A stretch of 6,949 nucleotides of DNA from Verrucomicrobiales bacterium. Its GTDB lineage: Bacteria; Verrucomicrobiota; Verrucomicrobiia; Verrucomicrobiales; Verrucomicrobiaceae. The stretch covers positions 1 through 6,949 of the forward strand of contig DMMK01000295.1 in the NCBI GenBank assembly GCA_003453085.1. The letters run 5' to 3'. Shown piece after piece: positions 1-6,949 of the stretch. Made by a program: the position numbers and the translations under genes. The stretch's first letter is position 1. Every line of letters starts with the position of its first letter. Below the pieces are notes generated by a model. It saw nothing but the letters and a program-made list of their open reading frames with translations. It searched no databases and was not told the origin of the DNA.

Positions 1-1365
1 GAGCTGGCGCGGTTGAAACCCAGCCCTTCGCGCTTGACTGAGTTTTACCTGATGATGTCGGCCGGCGGGGCGATCGGAGGACTGCTGGTGAGCCTGGTGG
101 CCCCGAGAATTTTTGTCACCTACATGGAGTGGCCGCTGGCGCTGATCCTGTGCCTGCTGACGGGCGGTGTGGTGGTGCTGCGTGGCATCTGGCAGATGTC
201 CTTTCGGGGGCTGTTGATCACCCTAGGGGCGCTGGTTCTAGGCATCCTCATTTCTGACCGGTTGCTGGCGCATCAATTGGATAAAGGGAGCTGGGAGAAA
301 CAGCTCCTGCGCCTGATGTATGGCCACCTGGAAACCACGGTGACAAGTGTGGAATGGCTGGAACGGCCCCTCTCGTTCGCGTCTTCCGCAGGCTGGGCGC
401 TCGCCTGGCTGATGGTGATGCTGACGCTGCTCTATGCAGGCTGGGCTGTGTATCGGCTGGGGCGGGCAGCGGGACGAAACGCCCTGCACCTGACGGCGGA
501 GATCTCCCTGCTGGCCGTGCTGCTGCCTGCGCTGATTTTCCTGCCGATGAAGACGCTGCGGGTGGAGGACCGGCTGGAGCGGGTGCGCAATTTTTACGGC
601 ACCGTGTATGTGGATGAGGACTACGACACGGGGCTGGAGAACGAGTATCGTACGCTCACCCACGGCGGCATTCTCCACGGCATGCAGAACCTGGGCAATC
701 TCTACCGCGAGGAGCCCGTGACCTACTATGGCCGTCACACGGGCATCGGTCGTGCCCTGGGGCGGCTGGCGGAACAAAAGGGGGCCAAGGTGGGCATCGT
801 AGGTCTGGGGGCGGGCACGGCGGCCTGCTATGCGCAGGCGGGTCATGACTTCCGCTTTTATGAGATCAATCCGGATGTGGTGCGGCTGGCGCGAAAACAC
901 TTCACCTACCTCGCGGATGCGGAAAAACGCGGCAGCACGGTGGCCACGGTCATCGGCGATGCACGCCTGATGCTGGAGCGGGAGCCTAACCAACAGTTTG
1001 ATGTGCTGCTGCTGGATGCCTTCAGCGGCGATGCCATCCCTATGCATTTGCTGACTCGCGAAGCCTTTGAGATCTACCACCGCCACATGAAGCCTGATGG
1101 CATCATTGTCGTCCACGTGACGAACAGCTACCTCATCCTGGCCCCCGTGGTGAAAAAGCAGGCCGATGCAATGGGGTGGAAAACCACGCGTGTCATTACG
1201 GCCCAAATGGGTGATGACGACGATACGGACTACATGCTCGTGACGCAGAATGAAGCCTTTCTGAAGAACACCCCGGCGGACGAACCAGAGGATGAACCGA
1301 AGCTGGATGTGCCGCTGTGGACGGACCGTTATCACAACCTGTTTCAGATCCTGCTGACTGAGTAA
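1..1365 (+). CDS. Membrane-anchored spermidine synthase-like protein (5' partial)
   Basis: The reading frame is open to the first base, and the residues before the TTG at 13 (E-L-A-R) continue the family pattern, so the true start lies upstream; 454 residues are visible. The N-terminal half holds about five hydrophobic segments (visible residues about 15-38, 44-61, 68-85, 131-149 and 168-183). The C-terminal half is an aminopropyltransferase/methyltransferase-like Rossmann domain: a lead-in with H-G-x-x-x-H-G and T-Y-Y-G, the nucleotide-binding loop GLGAGT (nt 802-819), an acidic residue in YEIN (nt 862-864), GDA (nt 955-963) and the DAFSGD motif (nt 1015-1032), ending in a WTDRY-x-N-L tail typical of fused MFS/spermidine-synthase-type proteins. 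Such proteins are usually annotated as spermidine synthases, but the substrate of the membrane-fused forms is generally unproven, and polyamine synthesis is not demonstrated here. A short acidic stretch rich in Asp, Glu and Pro lies just before the tail. There is no sign that it shares an operon with the sigma gene, which is 70 bp away behind its own candidate promoter. Confidence 0.88.
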   Translation, partial: ELARLKPSPSRLTEFYLMMSAGGAIGGLLVSLVAPRIFVTYMEWPLALILCLLTGGVVVLRGIWQMSFRGLLITLGALVLGILISDRLLAHQLDKGSWEKQLLRLMYGHLETTVTSVEWLERPLSFASSAGWALAWLMVMLTLLYAGWAVYRLGRAAGRNALHLTAEISLLAVLLPALIFLPMKTLRVEDRLERVRNFYGTVYVDEDYDTGLENEYRTLTHGGILHGMQNLGNLYREEPVTYYGRHTGIGRALGRLAEQKGAKVGIVGLGAGTAACYAQAGHDFRFYEINPDVVRLARKHFTYLADAEKRGSTVATVIGDARLMLEREPNQQFDVLLLDAFSGDAIPMHLLTREAFEIYHRHMKPDGIIVVHVTNSYLILAPVVKKQADAMGWKTTRVITAQMGDDDDTDYMLVTQNEAFLKNTPADEPEDEPKLDVPLWTDRYHNLFQILLTE

Positions 1366-1394
1366 GGAAGCTGCCCGCAAAAATCCGCTGTTTT

Positions 1395-1421
1395 TTGGCA
1401 CTTCGCCCGAGGTTGTCGGGA
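1395..1421 (+). promoter_or_regulatory. Candidate ECF-type promoter upstream of the sigma gene
   Basis: TTGGCAC (1395-1401) is followed after exactly 15 bases by CGGGA (1417-1421). The same two blocks with the same spacing occur at 3540-3566 ahead of the PSD1-type gene. The spacing fits the -35/-10 geometry of ECF sigma promoters. If CGGGA is the -10 element, transcription would start near 1428, about 8 bases before the ATG, which would explain why no Shine-Dalgarno sequence is visible there. The assignment rests on two sites in one window and is inferred. Confidence 0.45.
1406..1420. repeat. Short inverted repeat CCCGA-N5-TCGGG
   Basis: A perfect 5-bp dyad with a 5-base loop lies inside the candidate sigma promoter, and its right arm overlaps the proposed -10 block. 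It could be an operator half-site pair, a weak hairpin at the end of the upstream transcript, or chance. The bases after it are not a T-run, so it is a poor intrinsic terminator. Confidence 0.3.
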
Positions 1422-1435
1422 TTACTTTCGATATC

Positions 1436-1966
1436 ATGGAGCCTGCTCAACAACCAACGGAGACATTGATCCTGCTGCTCACCCAGCATCAGGATCGCCT
1501 GTTCCGTTACATCTACGCGCTGCTGCCGCATGAGGCGGATGCGCGGGATGTGCTGCAGGAGACGAGTGTGGCACTGTTCCGCAAATTTTCACAGTATGAC
1601 CCCGCGTTGCCGTTCCTGCCCTGGGCCTACCGGTTTGCCTACCTGCAGGTGCAAAAGCACCGGGAAAAAAGCGCCCGTTCACCGCTGCTGTTCAGTGAAG
1701 ATGTGATGGACCTACTGACCAGTGAGCGGGGCCACATCGAACCGCATCTGGATGAGCGCCTGCGACTGCTGGATGGCTGCCTGGGCAAACTGACGCCGCA
1801 GGACCAGGAACTGGTGACCAGCCGCTATGCACGCCGCCTGAGTGCGGAGGAAATGATGGACCGTTTTTCCCTCAGCCGCCGCACCTTGTTTCGCAATCTG
1901 GAAATGCTGCGCCAACGCCTGCATGAGTGCGTGAGCCGACAACTGCAATCGGAGGGCCTCGCATGA
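1436..1966 (+). CDS. ECF-type RNA polymerase sigma-70 factor (Rhodopirellula/Verrucomicrobium type)
   Basis: This 176-residue cytoplasmic protein has the length and two-domain plan of an ECF sigma factor, which redirects RNA polymerase to a small set of promoters. Region 2 covers about residues 14-77, with the D-A-R-D-V-L-Q-E-T core (35-43) and an F-L-P-W-A block (60-64) where related proteins carry F-x-x-W-A. A linker with LLFSED (84-89) is typical of the Rhodopirellula/Verrucomicrobium sigma family. Region 4 covers about 108-170, with L-x-x-Q-D-Q-E-L-V and a helix-turn-helix at about 136-160 containing SLSRRTLFRNLE. The ATG at 1436 is the natural start; no Shine-Dalgarno sequence is evident before it. 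Its last codons overlap the FecR-domain gene by 4 bp, which suggests co-translation and a sigma/anti-sigma partnership. A candidate promoter at 1395-1421 may be self-recognised. The family call is strong; the regulon is inferred. Confidence 0.93.
   Translation: MEPAQQPTETLILLLTQHQDRLFRYIYALLPHEADARDVLQETSVALFRKFSQYDPALPFLPWAYRFAYLQVQKHREKSARSPLLFSEDVMDLLTSERGHIEPHLDERLRLLDGCLGKLTPQDQELVTSRYARRLSAEEMMDRFSLSRRTLFRNLEMLRQRLHECVSRQLQSEGLA
1951..1955 (+). promoter_or_regulatory. Shine-Dalgarno site fixing the FecR-LamG start
   Basis: GGAGG lies 7 bases before the ATG at 1963, inside the end of the sigma gene. It favours that ATG over the GTG at 1927 and, with the ATGA overlap, points to coupled translation of the pair. 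Confidence 0.75.
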
Positions 1967-3489
1967 CGCTGGAATCTCTCATTCATGCTCAACTGGAGGG
2001 CGAGATCACGCCCGAGCAGCATCAGCAGCTCGAGGAACTTTTGCGCGAAGATTGGCAGGCGCGTCGCCTGTATCTGGAGCTGGCAGATCAGCACGCTCGC
2101 CTTCTCCAGCAGCCGCAGATGGCGATTGGGCGTCTTGCCAAACCAGCGGCCATGGGTTCCAGCTCCAGGCGTTGGAAAACCTTTCTACCTGCGTTTGCTG
2201 CTGCCGCCGTCATTGCCCTAGCCTTTAGCTTATGGCCACGCGAAGCCACACCCGATGAAGCCATGTCAAACGGGGTCGCCATGCTAAGCCAGACGATGGG
2301 GGCCCAGTTCGCCAACAGCCCGCTGCGCAGTGGCGATACGCTGATGCCGGGCACCCTCCGGCTGACCCGGGGACTGGCGCAGATCGAATTCTTCAGCGGG
2401 GCCACCGCCCTGGTGGAAGGCGAGGCCGAAATCGAAGTCATCTCTGCCTGGGAGGCCCGTTGCGTGAGTGGCCGCGTGCGGGTGCATGTGCCGCCAGCGG
2501 CGAGAGGTTTTCTCATGCACGCTCCCGGCATGAAATTGGAGGATCTGGGTACGGAATTTGCCCTCAATGTGAAGGACAGCCGCAGCGCTGTGCATGTATT
2601 TGAAGGCGAGGTCATCGCCCACACACAGGCGGCCCCGGCCAGCCTCACCCAGGGTATGACCCTGGGCAGCACGACGACGGATTTCCTGGCCATCAGCGAG
2701 CTGCAGGGGCTCGTGAAACAACGTCAGGCCCAGCGCTGGGCCGAGTGGCAGGCGTGGTCCCAACAGGTGAGGAAGGATCCGCGCCTCATCGCCTACTACA
2801 CTTTTAAACACCGACCGGATGATCGGTGGGACCGCATGGTGAACAATGTCTCCGAACCCGAGCAAAAACAACGCGATGGCGGCGCCGTGGGCGCGCAATG
2901 GACACAGGGCCGCTGGCCTGGGAAAGAGGCGCTGGAGTTCAAACGCCCGGGCGACCGAGTGCGCCTGAACCTGGATGGCCGCTACACCGCCCTTACGATG
3001 GCGTGCTGGGTGAAGGTGGACAGTGTGGACAAAAAGTACAATTCCCTGCTGCTCACCGATGGTTATGATAACGGCGAACCTCACTGGCAGATCCATGAGG
3101 ACGGCAGCCTCATGTTCTCCATCATGTATCGCCCGACCGAAGCCACCAAGGGAGGCAAGCATAACCAAATGTATTTCTCCAAACCTGTCTTTACGGCTGA
3201 CAGCCTGGGTCGCTGGCATCACTTGGCAGTGACCTACAACAGCCAAAGCGGCCAAGTCATTCAGTACTTCGACGGTCTGGAAGTGGGCCGCGAAGTCTCC
3301 GCCCTGCACCAATCTGGACGTGAGATCACCTTCGGCCCCTGCGAGATCGGCAACTGGGGCCTTCCCACGGCTGGGCACCGTTTCCCCATCCGCAATCTCA
3401 ACGGCTCCCTGGATGAATTTTCCATCTACCACACGGCTCTCTCGAGCGAAGAGGTGAAAGCGATGCACGAGGCTGGCAAAGTGGAGTGA
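1963..3489 (+). CDS. FecR-domain membrane protein with C-terminal LamG/concanavalin-like domain (putative anti-sigma sensor)
   Basis: The 508-residue product has four parts. A cytoplasmic N-terminal segment (1-70) is rich in charged helix and resembles the short N-terminal region of planctomycete and verrucomicrobial FecR proteins (E-G-E-I-T-P-E-Q, then R-R-L-Y-L-E). One membrane helix follows at about 74-91, preceded by S-S-R-R-W-K, which predicts N-inside topology. A FecR domain spans about 107-235 and includes G-x-A-x-I-E-F-F-S-G-A, an R-G-F segment and the hallmark DLGTEF (194-199), then V-H-V-F-E-G-E-V. A LamG/concanavalin-A-like jelly roll spans about 276-506, with A-C-W-V near 347-350, R-W-H-H-L-A-V-T-Y, and a closing D-E-F-S-I-Y. 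By position and domain it is probably the regulator of the adjacent sigma factor. No zinc-binding anti-sigma motif (HxxxCxxC) is present, so sigma binding by the N-terminal segment is inferred. The LamG ligand is unknown; a glycan is plausible given the downstream sulfatase. Confidence 0.88.
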   Translation: MTLESLIHAQLEGEITPEQHQQLEELLREDWQARRLYLELADQHARLLQQPQMAIGRLAKPAAMGSSSRRWKTFLPAFAAAAVIALAFSLWPREATPDEAMSNGVAMLSQTMGAQFANSPLRSGDTLMPGTLRLTRGLAQIEFFSGATALVEGEAEIEVISAWEARCVSGRVRVHVPPAARGFLMHAPGMKLEDLGTEFALNVKDSRSAVHVFEGEVIAHTQAAPASLTQGMTLGSTTTDFLAISELQGLVKQRQAQRWAEWQAWSQQVRKDPRLIAYYTFKHRPDDRWDRMVNNVSEPEQKQRDGGAVGAQWTQGRWPGKEALEFKRPGDRVRLNLDGRYTALTMACWVKVDSVDKKYNSLLLTDGYDNGEPHWQIHEDGSLMFSIMYRPTEATKGGKHNQMYFSKPVFTADSLGRWHHLAVTYNSQSGQVIQYFDGLEVGREVSALHQSGREITFGPCEIGNWGLPTAGHRFPIRNLNGSLDEFSIYHTALSSEEVKAMHEAGKVE

Positions 3490-3494
3490 GGCGC

Positions 3495-3548
3495 GGCACA
3501 CAGCAGGCAGGGCATTGCGGCACACTTTGCCAAAAAATATTGGCACAC
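3495..3548 (+). repeat. Three direct copies of GGCACAC
   Basis: Copies begin at 3495, 3519 and 3542, spaced 24 and 23 bp; the last two extend to GGCACACTT. The third overlaps the proposed -35 block of the downstream promoter. They may be regulator sites on one face of the helix or a chance cluster in a short AT/CA-rich gap. Confidence 0.4.
3528..3545. repeat. Palindrome TGCCAA-N6-TTGGCA
   Basis: A perfect 6-bp dyad with an A-rich 6-base centre (AAAATA) lies between the FecR-LamG and PSD1-type genes. Its right arm forms most of the proposed -35 block TTGGCAC. The position suits an operator; it has no T-tract after it and does not look like an intrinsic terminator. Confidence 0.45.
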
Positions 3549-3566
3549 TTCGTCTTGTGAACGGGA
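3540..3566 (+). promoter_or_regulatory. Candidate ECF-type promoter upstream of the PSD1-type gene
   Basis: TTGGCAC (3540-3546) and CGGGA (3562-3566) are separated by 15 bases, matching the element before the sigma gene in both blocks and spacing while the spacers differ. CGGGA lies 18 bases before the ATG at 3585. If functional, the PSD1-type gene and the overlapping sulfatase would be transcribed under the neighbouring sigma factor. Confidence 0.45.
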
Positions 3567-3584
3567 AAAGAAATGTAGCCCTTG

Positions 3585-6500
3585 ATGCATCGTTTCACTG
3601 CCATGACTTTTCGCTTCGCCCTGCTGCCCTTGCTGATCTCCTCCTCGCTTCACGCGGAAGAGGCGGAGGCGCTTTTTGTTAGGCGCGTTTGGCCCATGTT
3701 TCAGGAAAAGTGCCTGGCCTGTCATGGGCAGGAGGAGGCGAAGATCAAAGGCGGGCTGGACATGCGCACGCTGGCCAGCACGCTGAAGGGAGGGGACAGT
3801 GAAGCAACCAGCCTCGTTGCAGGAAAGCCCGAGGGCAGCCCGCTGTATCTTGCTGCCACCCGCACCCATGAGGAGTGGGAGGCGATGCCTCCGAAGGAAA
3901 AGGATGCCCTCACGGAGGCACAATTGGGCTGGCTGAAGAGCTGGATCACGGAAGGTGCCCCGTGGCCTGAGGAGGCGGAGCGGCAAAAGATCGCCCAGGC
4001 GCACGCACAGGCCTGGGAAGCGGAAGATGGACTCATCATCAAGACCACCGGGGCGCTTTCACCCGACTGGGCGAATCGCCGTTACCTGCCTGCCGCGCTG
4101 TGGGGTTACCAACCGGTGAAAAAAACCACGCCGCCTGCCACGGCCCCGCACCCCATTGATGCCCTGCTTTCCCTGCACCTGCCCACCGGAGTGAAACCCG
4201 CCCCGGCAGCGGATCCTCGAACCTTCATCCGCCGCGCCACCTTTGACCTCACCGGCCTGCCACCCACACCGGAGGAGGTGCATGCTTTTGAGCAGGCGAT
4301 GAAGACCGCCGAAGATGTGGAAGCCACTTACGGCCAATTGATCGATCGCTTGTTAGACTCGCCCCACTATGGCGAGCGCATGGCACGGCATTGGCAGGAT
4401 GTGGCGCGCTACGCGGACAGCAGCGGCTTTGCCAATGACTACGAACGCGGCAATGCCTGGCGCTACCGCGATTACGTGGTGCGCAGCTTCAATGTGGACA
4501 AGCCGTACGATCAGTTTATCAAAGAGCAGATCGCGGGCGATGAGATGGCGGCGAATACCGCCCAGGCAGGCAAGAGTGCCAGCCTCACTTCGGAGGGATT
4601 CATCGCCACTGGCTTCCTGCGCATGGGTCCGTGGGAACTCACCGGCATGGAGGTAGCGAAAGTGGCGCGTCAGCGGTTCCTGGATGATGTGACCAACAGC
4701 GTGGGCGAGACCTTTCTGGCGCACTCCCTGCAATGTGCGCGCTGTCACGATCACAAATTCGATCCCGTGCCCACGCATGATTATTATGCACTGCAGGCCT
4801 GCTTCAGCAGCACGCAACTAGCGGAACGCGCCGCCCCGTTTTTGCCCGAAGAAAACACTGCGGGTTTTGAAGAACGCAAATACCTGGAGATGCGTTATGC
4901 CGAGCACCTGAATGTCCTGCGTAAGCTGGATAACCAAATGCTCGTCAACGCAGAAAAGTGGTATGCGGAGAAGAAGCTGGATCGCCGCGCCTGGGACAGT
5001 GCCGTGGCCGAAGCCCGCGCCACGATGCAGAGCGGAAGCAAAATGAAAGGCCCGGGCAAGGGCAAGGCGCGGAACTTTGTTGGCGTGTATGACCTTGCCC
5101 GCAACAGTTTGCAAAAGCAGGGTCTGCCAGAGGATCAGTATCCGCCGAAGTTGGTCGGCTTTCAGCCGGTGGACTTCGGCAATGAGCGCGTGGCCCGCAA
5201 AGGACTGGAACGCCTGAAGTGGGAGATGGAACGCTACGAGCCCTATGCCTTCAGCGTTTACAATGGCCGCACGCCGACGATGACCAGCGTGAACCAGCCC
5301 CTGCGCGTGTCGCAGGATCGGCTCACGGCAGGCGAGCTGGAACAAACGGCCATCCTGGGCGGGGGAGATCCCTTTTCACCCACCACGCCGGTGCAGCCGG
5401 GGGTGCTAACAGCCCTTTTTGAAACCGCGCAGGTGCAGGCCCAAATCCCCGCAGAACTGGAGGGCCGCCGCAGCGCCCTGGCGGCCTGGATCGCCCGTAC
5501 GGACAATCCCCTGACCACCCGCACGATCGTGAATCGCCTGTGGCTCTGGCACTTCGGGCAGGCCCTGGCGGGGAACCCCAATAACTTTGGCAGCACGGGC
5601 AAGAAACCCACGCATCCAGAGCTGCTGGACTGGCTGGCCGCAACGCTGGTGGACAAGGGTTGGAGCATCAAGGAAATGCATCGCCTCATCATGAGCAGTG
5701 CGGCTTATCGGCGCAGTGCTGAAGGGGCATTCAATGCAGCCCGAGGCTTTCGCTCCCGTGAAGAAATGGAGGCCGCCTATGCCGTCTTTAAGCCGCGCCG
5801 CCTCACCGCTGAGGAGCTGCGAGACACGATGCTGAAGGTCACGGGCGAGCTGAACCCCACCCTGGGCGGCATCCCGAATCGGCCTGAAATCCACCGGGAG
5901 GTGGCCATGCAGCCACGTCAGGTCATGGGCACCTTTGCCGCTGCCTGGGTGCCGAATCCCCTGCCCGCCCAGCGACACCGCCGCAGCCTGTATGCGCTGA
6001 AAATTCGCGGCGTGCGGGACCCCTTCATGGAGGTGTTCAATGAACCTGGTCCCGATTTTTCCTGTGAGGCGCGAGAGGTCTCCATCGTGACGCCGCAGGT
6101 CTTCAGCCTGTTCAATGGCCAGGCCTCCTATGACCGCGCTCTGGCCCTGGCTCATCGCGCTTTAAAAGACCAACCTGCCGATGCCCTGGAGCGAGTGTTT
6201 GCCCTGGCCTATGGCCGCGCTCCCACCGTGGAAGAAAAGACCGCCTGCACCGCCCACTGGCAGGCCATGCAGGCGAAGCAGCAGGCACTCACCTTCACCG
6301 CCCAGCCGCCGCCGCTGGAGATCACCCGCGAGGCCGTGGAAGAGAACACGGGAGAAAAATTCAGCTTTCAGGAGAAGCTGCCCGCCTACGCCGACTTCGT
6401 CCCCGATCTGCAACCCGGTGCCGTGGATGCCCGCACCCGCGCCCTGGCGGATGTGTGCCTCGTGTTAATGAATTCCAACGAGTTTGCTTATGTCTATTGA
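3585..6500 (+). CDS. Exported PSCyt1/DUF1549/DUF1553 (PSD1-type) cytochrome-like protein
   Basis: The 971-residue product begins with a signal peptide (hydrophobic core about 9-22, probable cleavage after L-H-A at 24). A planctomycete cytochrome C domain follows at about 28-125 with heme-binding CLACH (43-47) and a candidate distal Met in A-M-P-P (Met 101). DUF1549 spans about 190-412, with [24 protein letters not shown] and a second heme-type motif CARCHDHK (384-391). DUF1553 spans about 628-882, with N-R-L-W-x-[12 protein letters not shown] and [10 protein letters not shown]. The C-terminal L-M-N-S-N-E-F is typical of the family, and the length is normal for it. The two CxxCH motifs suggest a multiheme periplasmic or envelope redox protein; the reaction is not established for this family. 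No clear Shine-Dalgarno sequence is seen. TTG at 3582 and ATG at 3603 (965 residues) are alternative starts that keep the signal peptide. A basic Lys/Gly linker lies at about 485-496. Confidence 0.92.
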   Translation: MHRFTAMTFRFALLPLLISSSLHAEEAEALFVRRVWPMFQEKCLACHGQEEAKIKGGLDMRTLASTLKGGDSEATSLVAGKPEGSPLYLAATRTHEEWEAMPPKEKDALTEAQLGWLKSWITEGAPWPEEAERQKIAQAHAQAWEAEDGLIIKTTGALSPDWANRRYLPAALWGYQPVKKTTPPATAPHPIDALLSLHLPTGVKPAPAADPRTFIRRATFDLTGLPPTPEEVHAFEQAMKTAEDVEATYGQLIDRLLDSPHYGERMARHWQDVARYADSSGFANDYERGNAWRYRDYVVRSFNVDKPYDQFIKEQIAGDEMAANTAQAGKSASLTSEGFIATGFLRMGPWELTGMEVAKVARQRFLDDVTNSVGETFLAHSLQCARCHDHKFDPVPTHDYYALQACFSSTQLAERAAPFLPEENTAGFEERKYLEMRYAEHLNVLRKLDNQMLVNAEKWYAEKKLDRRAWDSAVAEARATMQSGSKMKGPGKGKARNFVGVYDLARNSLQKQGLPEDQYPPKLVGFQPVDFGNERVARKGLERLKWEMERYEPYAFSVYNGRTPTMTSVNQPLRVSQDRLTAGELEQTAILGGGDPFSPTTPVQPGVLTALFETAQVQAQIPAELEGRRSALAAWIARTDNPLTTRTIVNRLWLWHFGQALAGNPNNFGSTGKKPTHPELLDWLAATLVDKGWSIKEMHRLIMSSAAYRRSAEGAFNAARGFRSREEMEAAYAVFKPRRLTAEELRDTMLKVTGELNPTLGGIPNRPEIHREVAMQPRQVMGTFAAAWVPNPLPAQRHRRSLYALKIRGVRDPFMEVFNEPGPDFSCEAREVSIVTPQVFSLFNGQASYDRALALAHRALKDQPADALERVFALAYGRAPTVEEKTACTAHWQAMQAKQQALTFTAQPPPLEITREAVEENTGEKFSFQEKLPAYADFVPDLQPGAVDARTRALADVCLVLMNSNEFAYVY

Positions 6501-6949
6501 TTCCTTTTTGACGTGGCTCAAGGCTGGCGCAGTGCTGCTCACAGCATTGATGGCCGTACCCGCCCACGCTGCTCCCCGGCCTAACATCATCTTCATCAAC
6601 TGCGATGATCTGGGCTACGGGGATCTGGCCTGCTACGGGGCGCCAGACATCCGCACACCGCACCTGGATCAAATGGCGGCTGAGGGCACGCGTTTCACGG
6701 ATTTCTCCGTCACCTCCGCGCTGTGCACGCCATCACGTGCCTCATTGATGACGGGCCGTTATCCTGGCCGCAGTGGCCTGGCCGTAGGGGTGCTGCGGCC
6801 AGATGCAGCAGGCGGCCTGCCCGCCACGGAACTGACGCTGGCCGAGGTGGCCAAAAGCGCAGGCTACGCCACCGCGTGCATTGGCAAATGGCACCTGGGT
6901 TTCAAACCGGGACTGAGGCCGATGGATCAGGGTTTCGACAGCTACTATG
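6490..6949 (+). CDS. Secreted type I (formylglycine-dependent) sulfatase, 3' partial
   Basis: The ATG at 6490 lies within the end of the PSD1-type gene (11-bp overlap, different frame), and the frame is open to the right edge, giving 153 residues. A signal peptide is visible (hydrophobic core about 12-24, cleavage likely after A-H-A at 27). The alkaline-phosphatase-like sulfatase fold then begins: [14 protein letters not shown] with the metal-binding Asp pair 39-40, the signature [11 protein letters not shown] with Cys79 as the residue converted to formylglycine and Arg83 beside it, and I-G-K-W-H-L-G with Lys133 and His135. All expected N-terminal active-site residues are intact. Such enzymes hydrolyse sulfate esters, commonly of polysaccharides, in the periplasm or outside the cell, and need a maturase encoded elsewhere. 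The substrate class cannot be read from this part. A TTG at 6508 would give a shorter n-region containing Lys and is a possible alternative start. Confidence 0.93.
   Translation, partial: MSIDSFLTWLKAGAVLLTALMAVPAHAAPRPNIIFINCDDLGYGDLACYGAPDIRTPHLDQMAAEGTRFTDFSVTSALCTPSRASLMTGRYPGRSGLAVGVLRPDAAGGLPATELTLAEVAKSAGYATACIGKWHLGFKPGLRPMDQGFDSYY

Noticed and set aside
13..15. TTG as the start of the spermidine synthase-like gene
   Set aside because: The frame is open to base 1, and the residues upstream of the TTG and just after it fit the interior of the family, so this is a truncated gene, not a true start.
1378..1397. CAAAAA-N8-TTTTTG as an intrinsic terminator of the first gene
   Set aside because: The stem would be only A-T pairs closed by one C-G, with no GC-rich stem before the T-run.
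238..1437. Long reverse-strand open frame of 399 codons
   Set aside because: It lies opposite a well-supported gene and over the promoter gap; its translation is rich in His, Gln and Arg with no recognisable domain, as expected of a shadow frame in GC-rich DNA.
1927..1929. GTG as the start of the FecR-LamG gene
   Set aside because: The ATG at 1963 has GGAGG 7 bases upstream and gives the standard ATGA overlap and the expected N-terminus; the GTG would add 12 residues unlike the family.
2284..3546. Reverse-strand open frame of 420 codons
   Set aside because: It is antisense to the FecR-LamG gene, which has clear domains; the reverse translation shows none and no ribosome site supports it.
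3519..3558. Sigma-54 type promoter suggested by GGCAC followed by TTTGC or TTGT
   Set aside because: The GG and GC dinucleotides in GGCACACTTTGC are 8 bases apart instead of the required 10, and the second copy has no GC at the right place. The TTGGCAC before the sigma gene fails the same test.
5406..6155. Reverse-strand open frame of 249 codons inside the PSD1-type gene
   Set aside because: It is antisense to the conserved DUF1553 region; no domain or start signal was seen.

Overview
The window looks like chromosomal DNA from the Planctomycetes-Verrucomicrobia-Chlamydiae superphylum, most likely Verrucomicrobiota. It is GC-rich. The sigma factor has the Rhodopirellula/Verrucomicrobium type of architecture. 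The giant exported protein combines domains (planctomycete-type cytochrome C, DUF1549, DUF1553) that are largely confined to this superphylum, and a formylglycine-type sulfatase follows it. The genus cannot be fixed from the sequence alone.

Layout, all on the + strand: (1) 1-1365, the 3' part of a membrane-anchored spermidine-synthase-like protein that runs off the left edge; (2) 1366-1435, a 70-bp gap with a candidate promoter; (3) 1436-1966, an ECF-type sigma-70 factor; (4) 1963-3489, a single-pass membrane protein with a FecR domain and a C-terminal LamG/concanavalin-like domain, overlapping the sigma gene by 4 bp (ATGA); (5) 3490-3581, a gap of about 95 bp holding a second candidate promoter, a palindrome and short direct repeats; (6) 3585-6500, a 971-residue exported PSCyt1/DUF1549/DUF1553 protein with two CxxCH motifs; (7) 6490-6949, the first 153 residues of an exported type I sulfatase, overlapping the previous gene by 11 bp and cut by the right edge. 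No RNA gene, mobile element or CRISPR array was seen.

The parts read as a signalling unit plus its output. The sigma/FecR-LamG pair is probably a sigma factor with its membrane-bound regulator, whose outer lectin-like domain may sense a glycan or surface ligand. The PSD1-type protein and the sulfatase are probable envelope or periplasmic effectors of sulfated-polymer use. The main new observation is a shared bipartite element, TTGGCAC-N15-CGGGA, with identical spacing upstream of both the sigma gene and the PSD1 gene. It would fit an autoregulated ECF promoter that also drives the effector operon. This is an inference from two sites and needs genome-wide testing.
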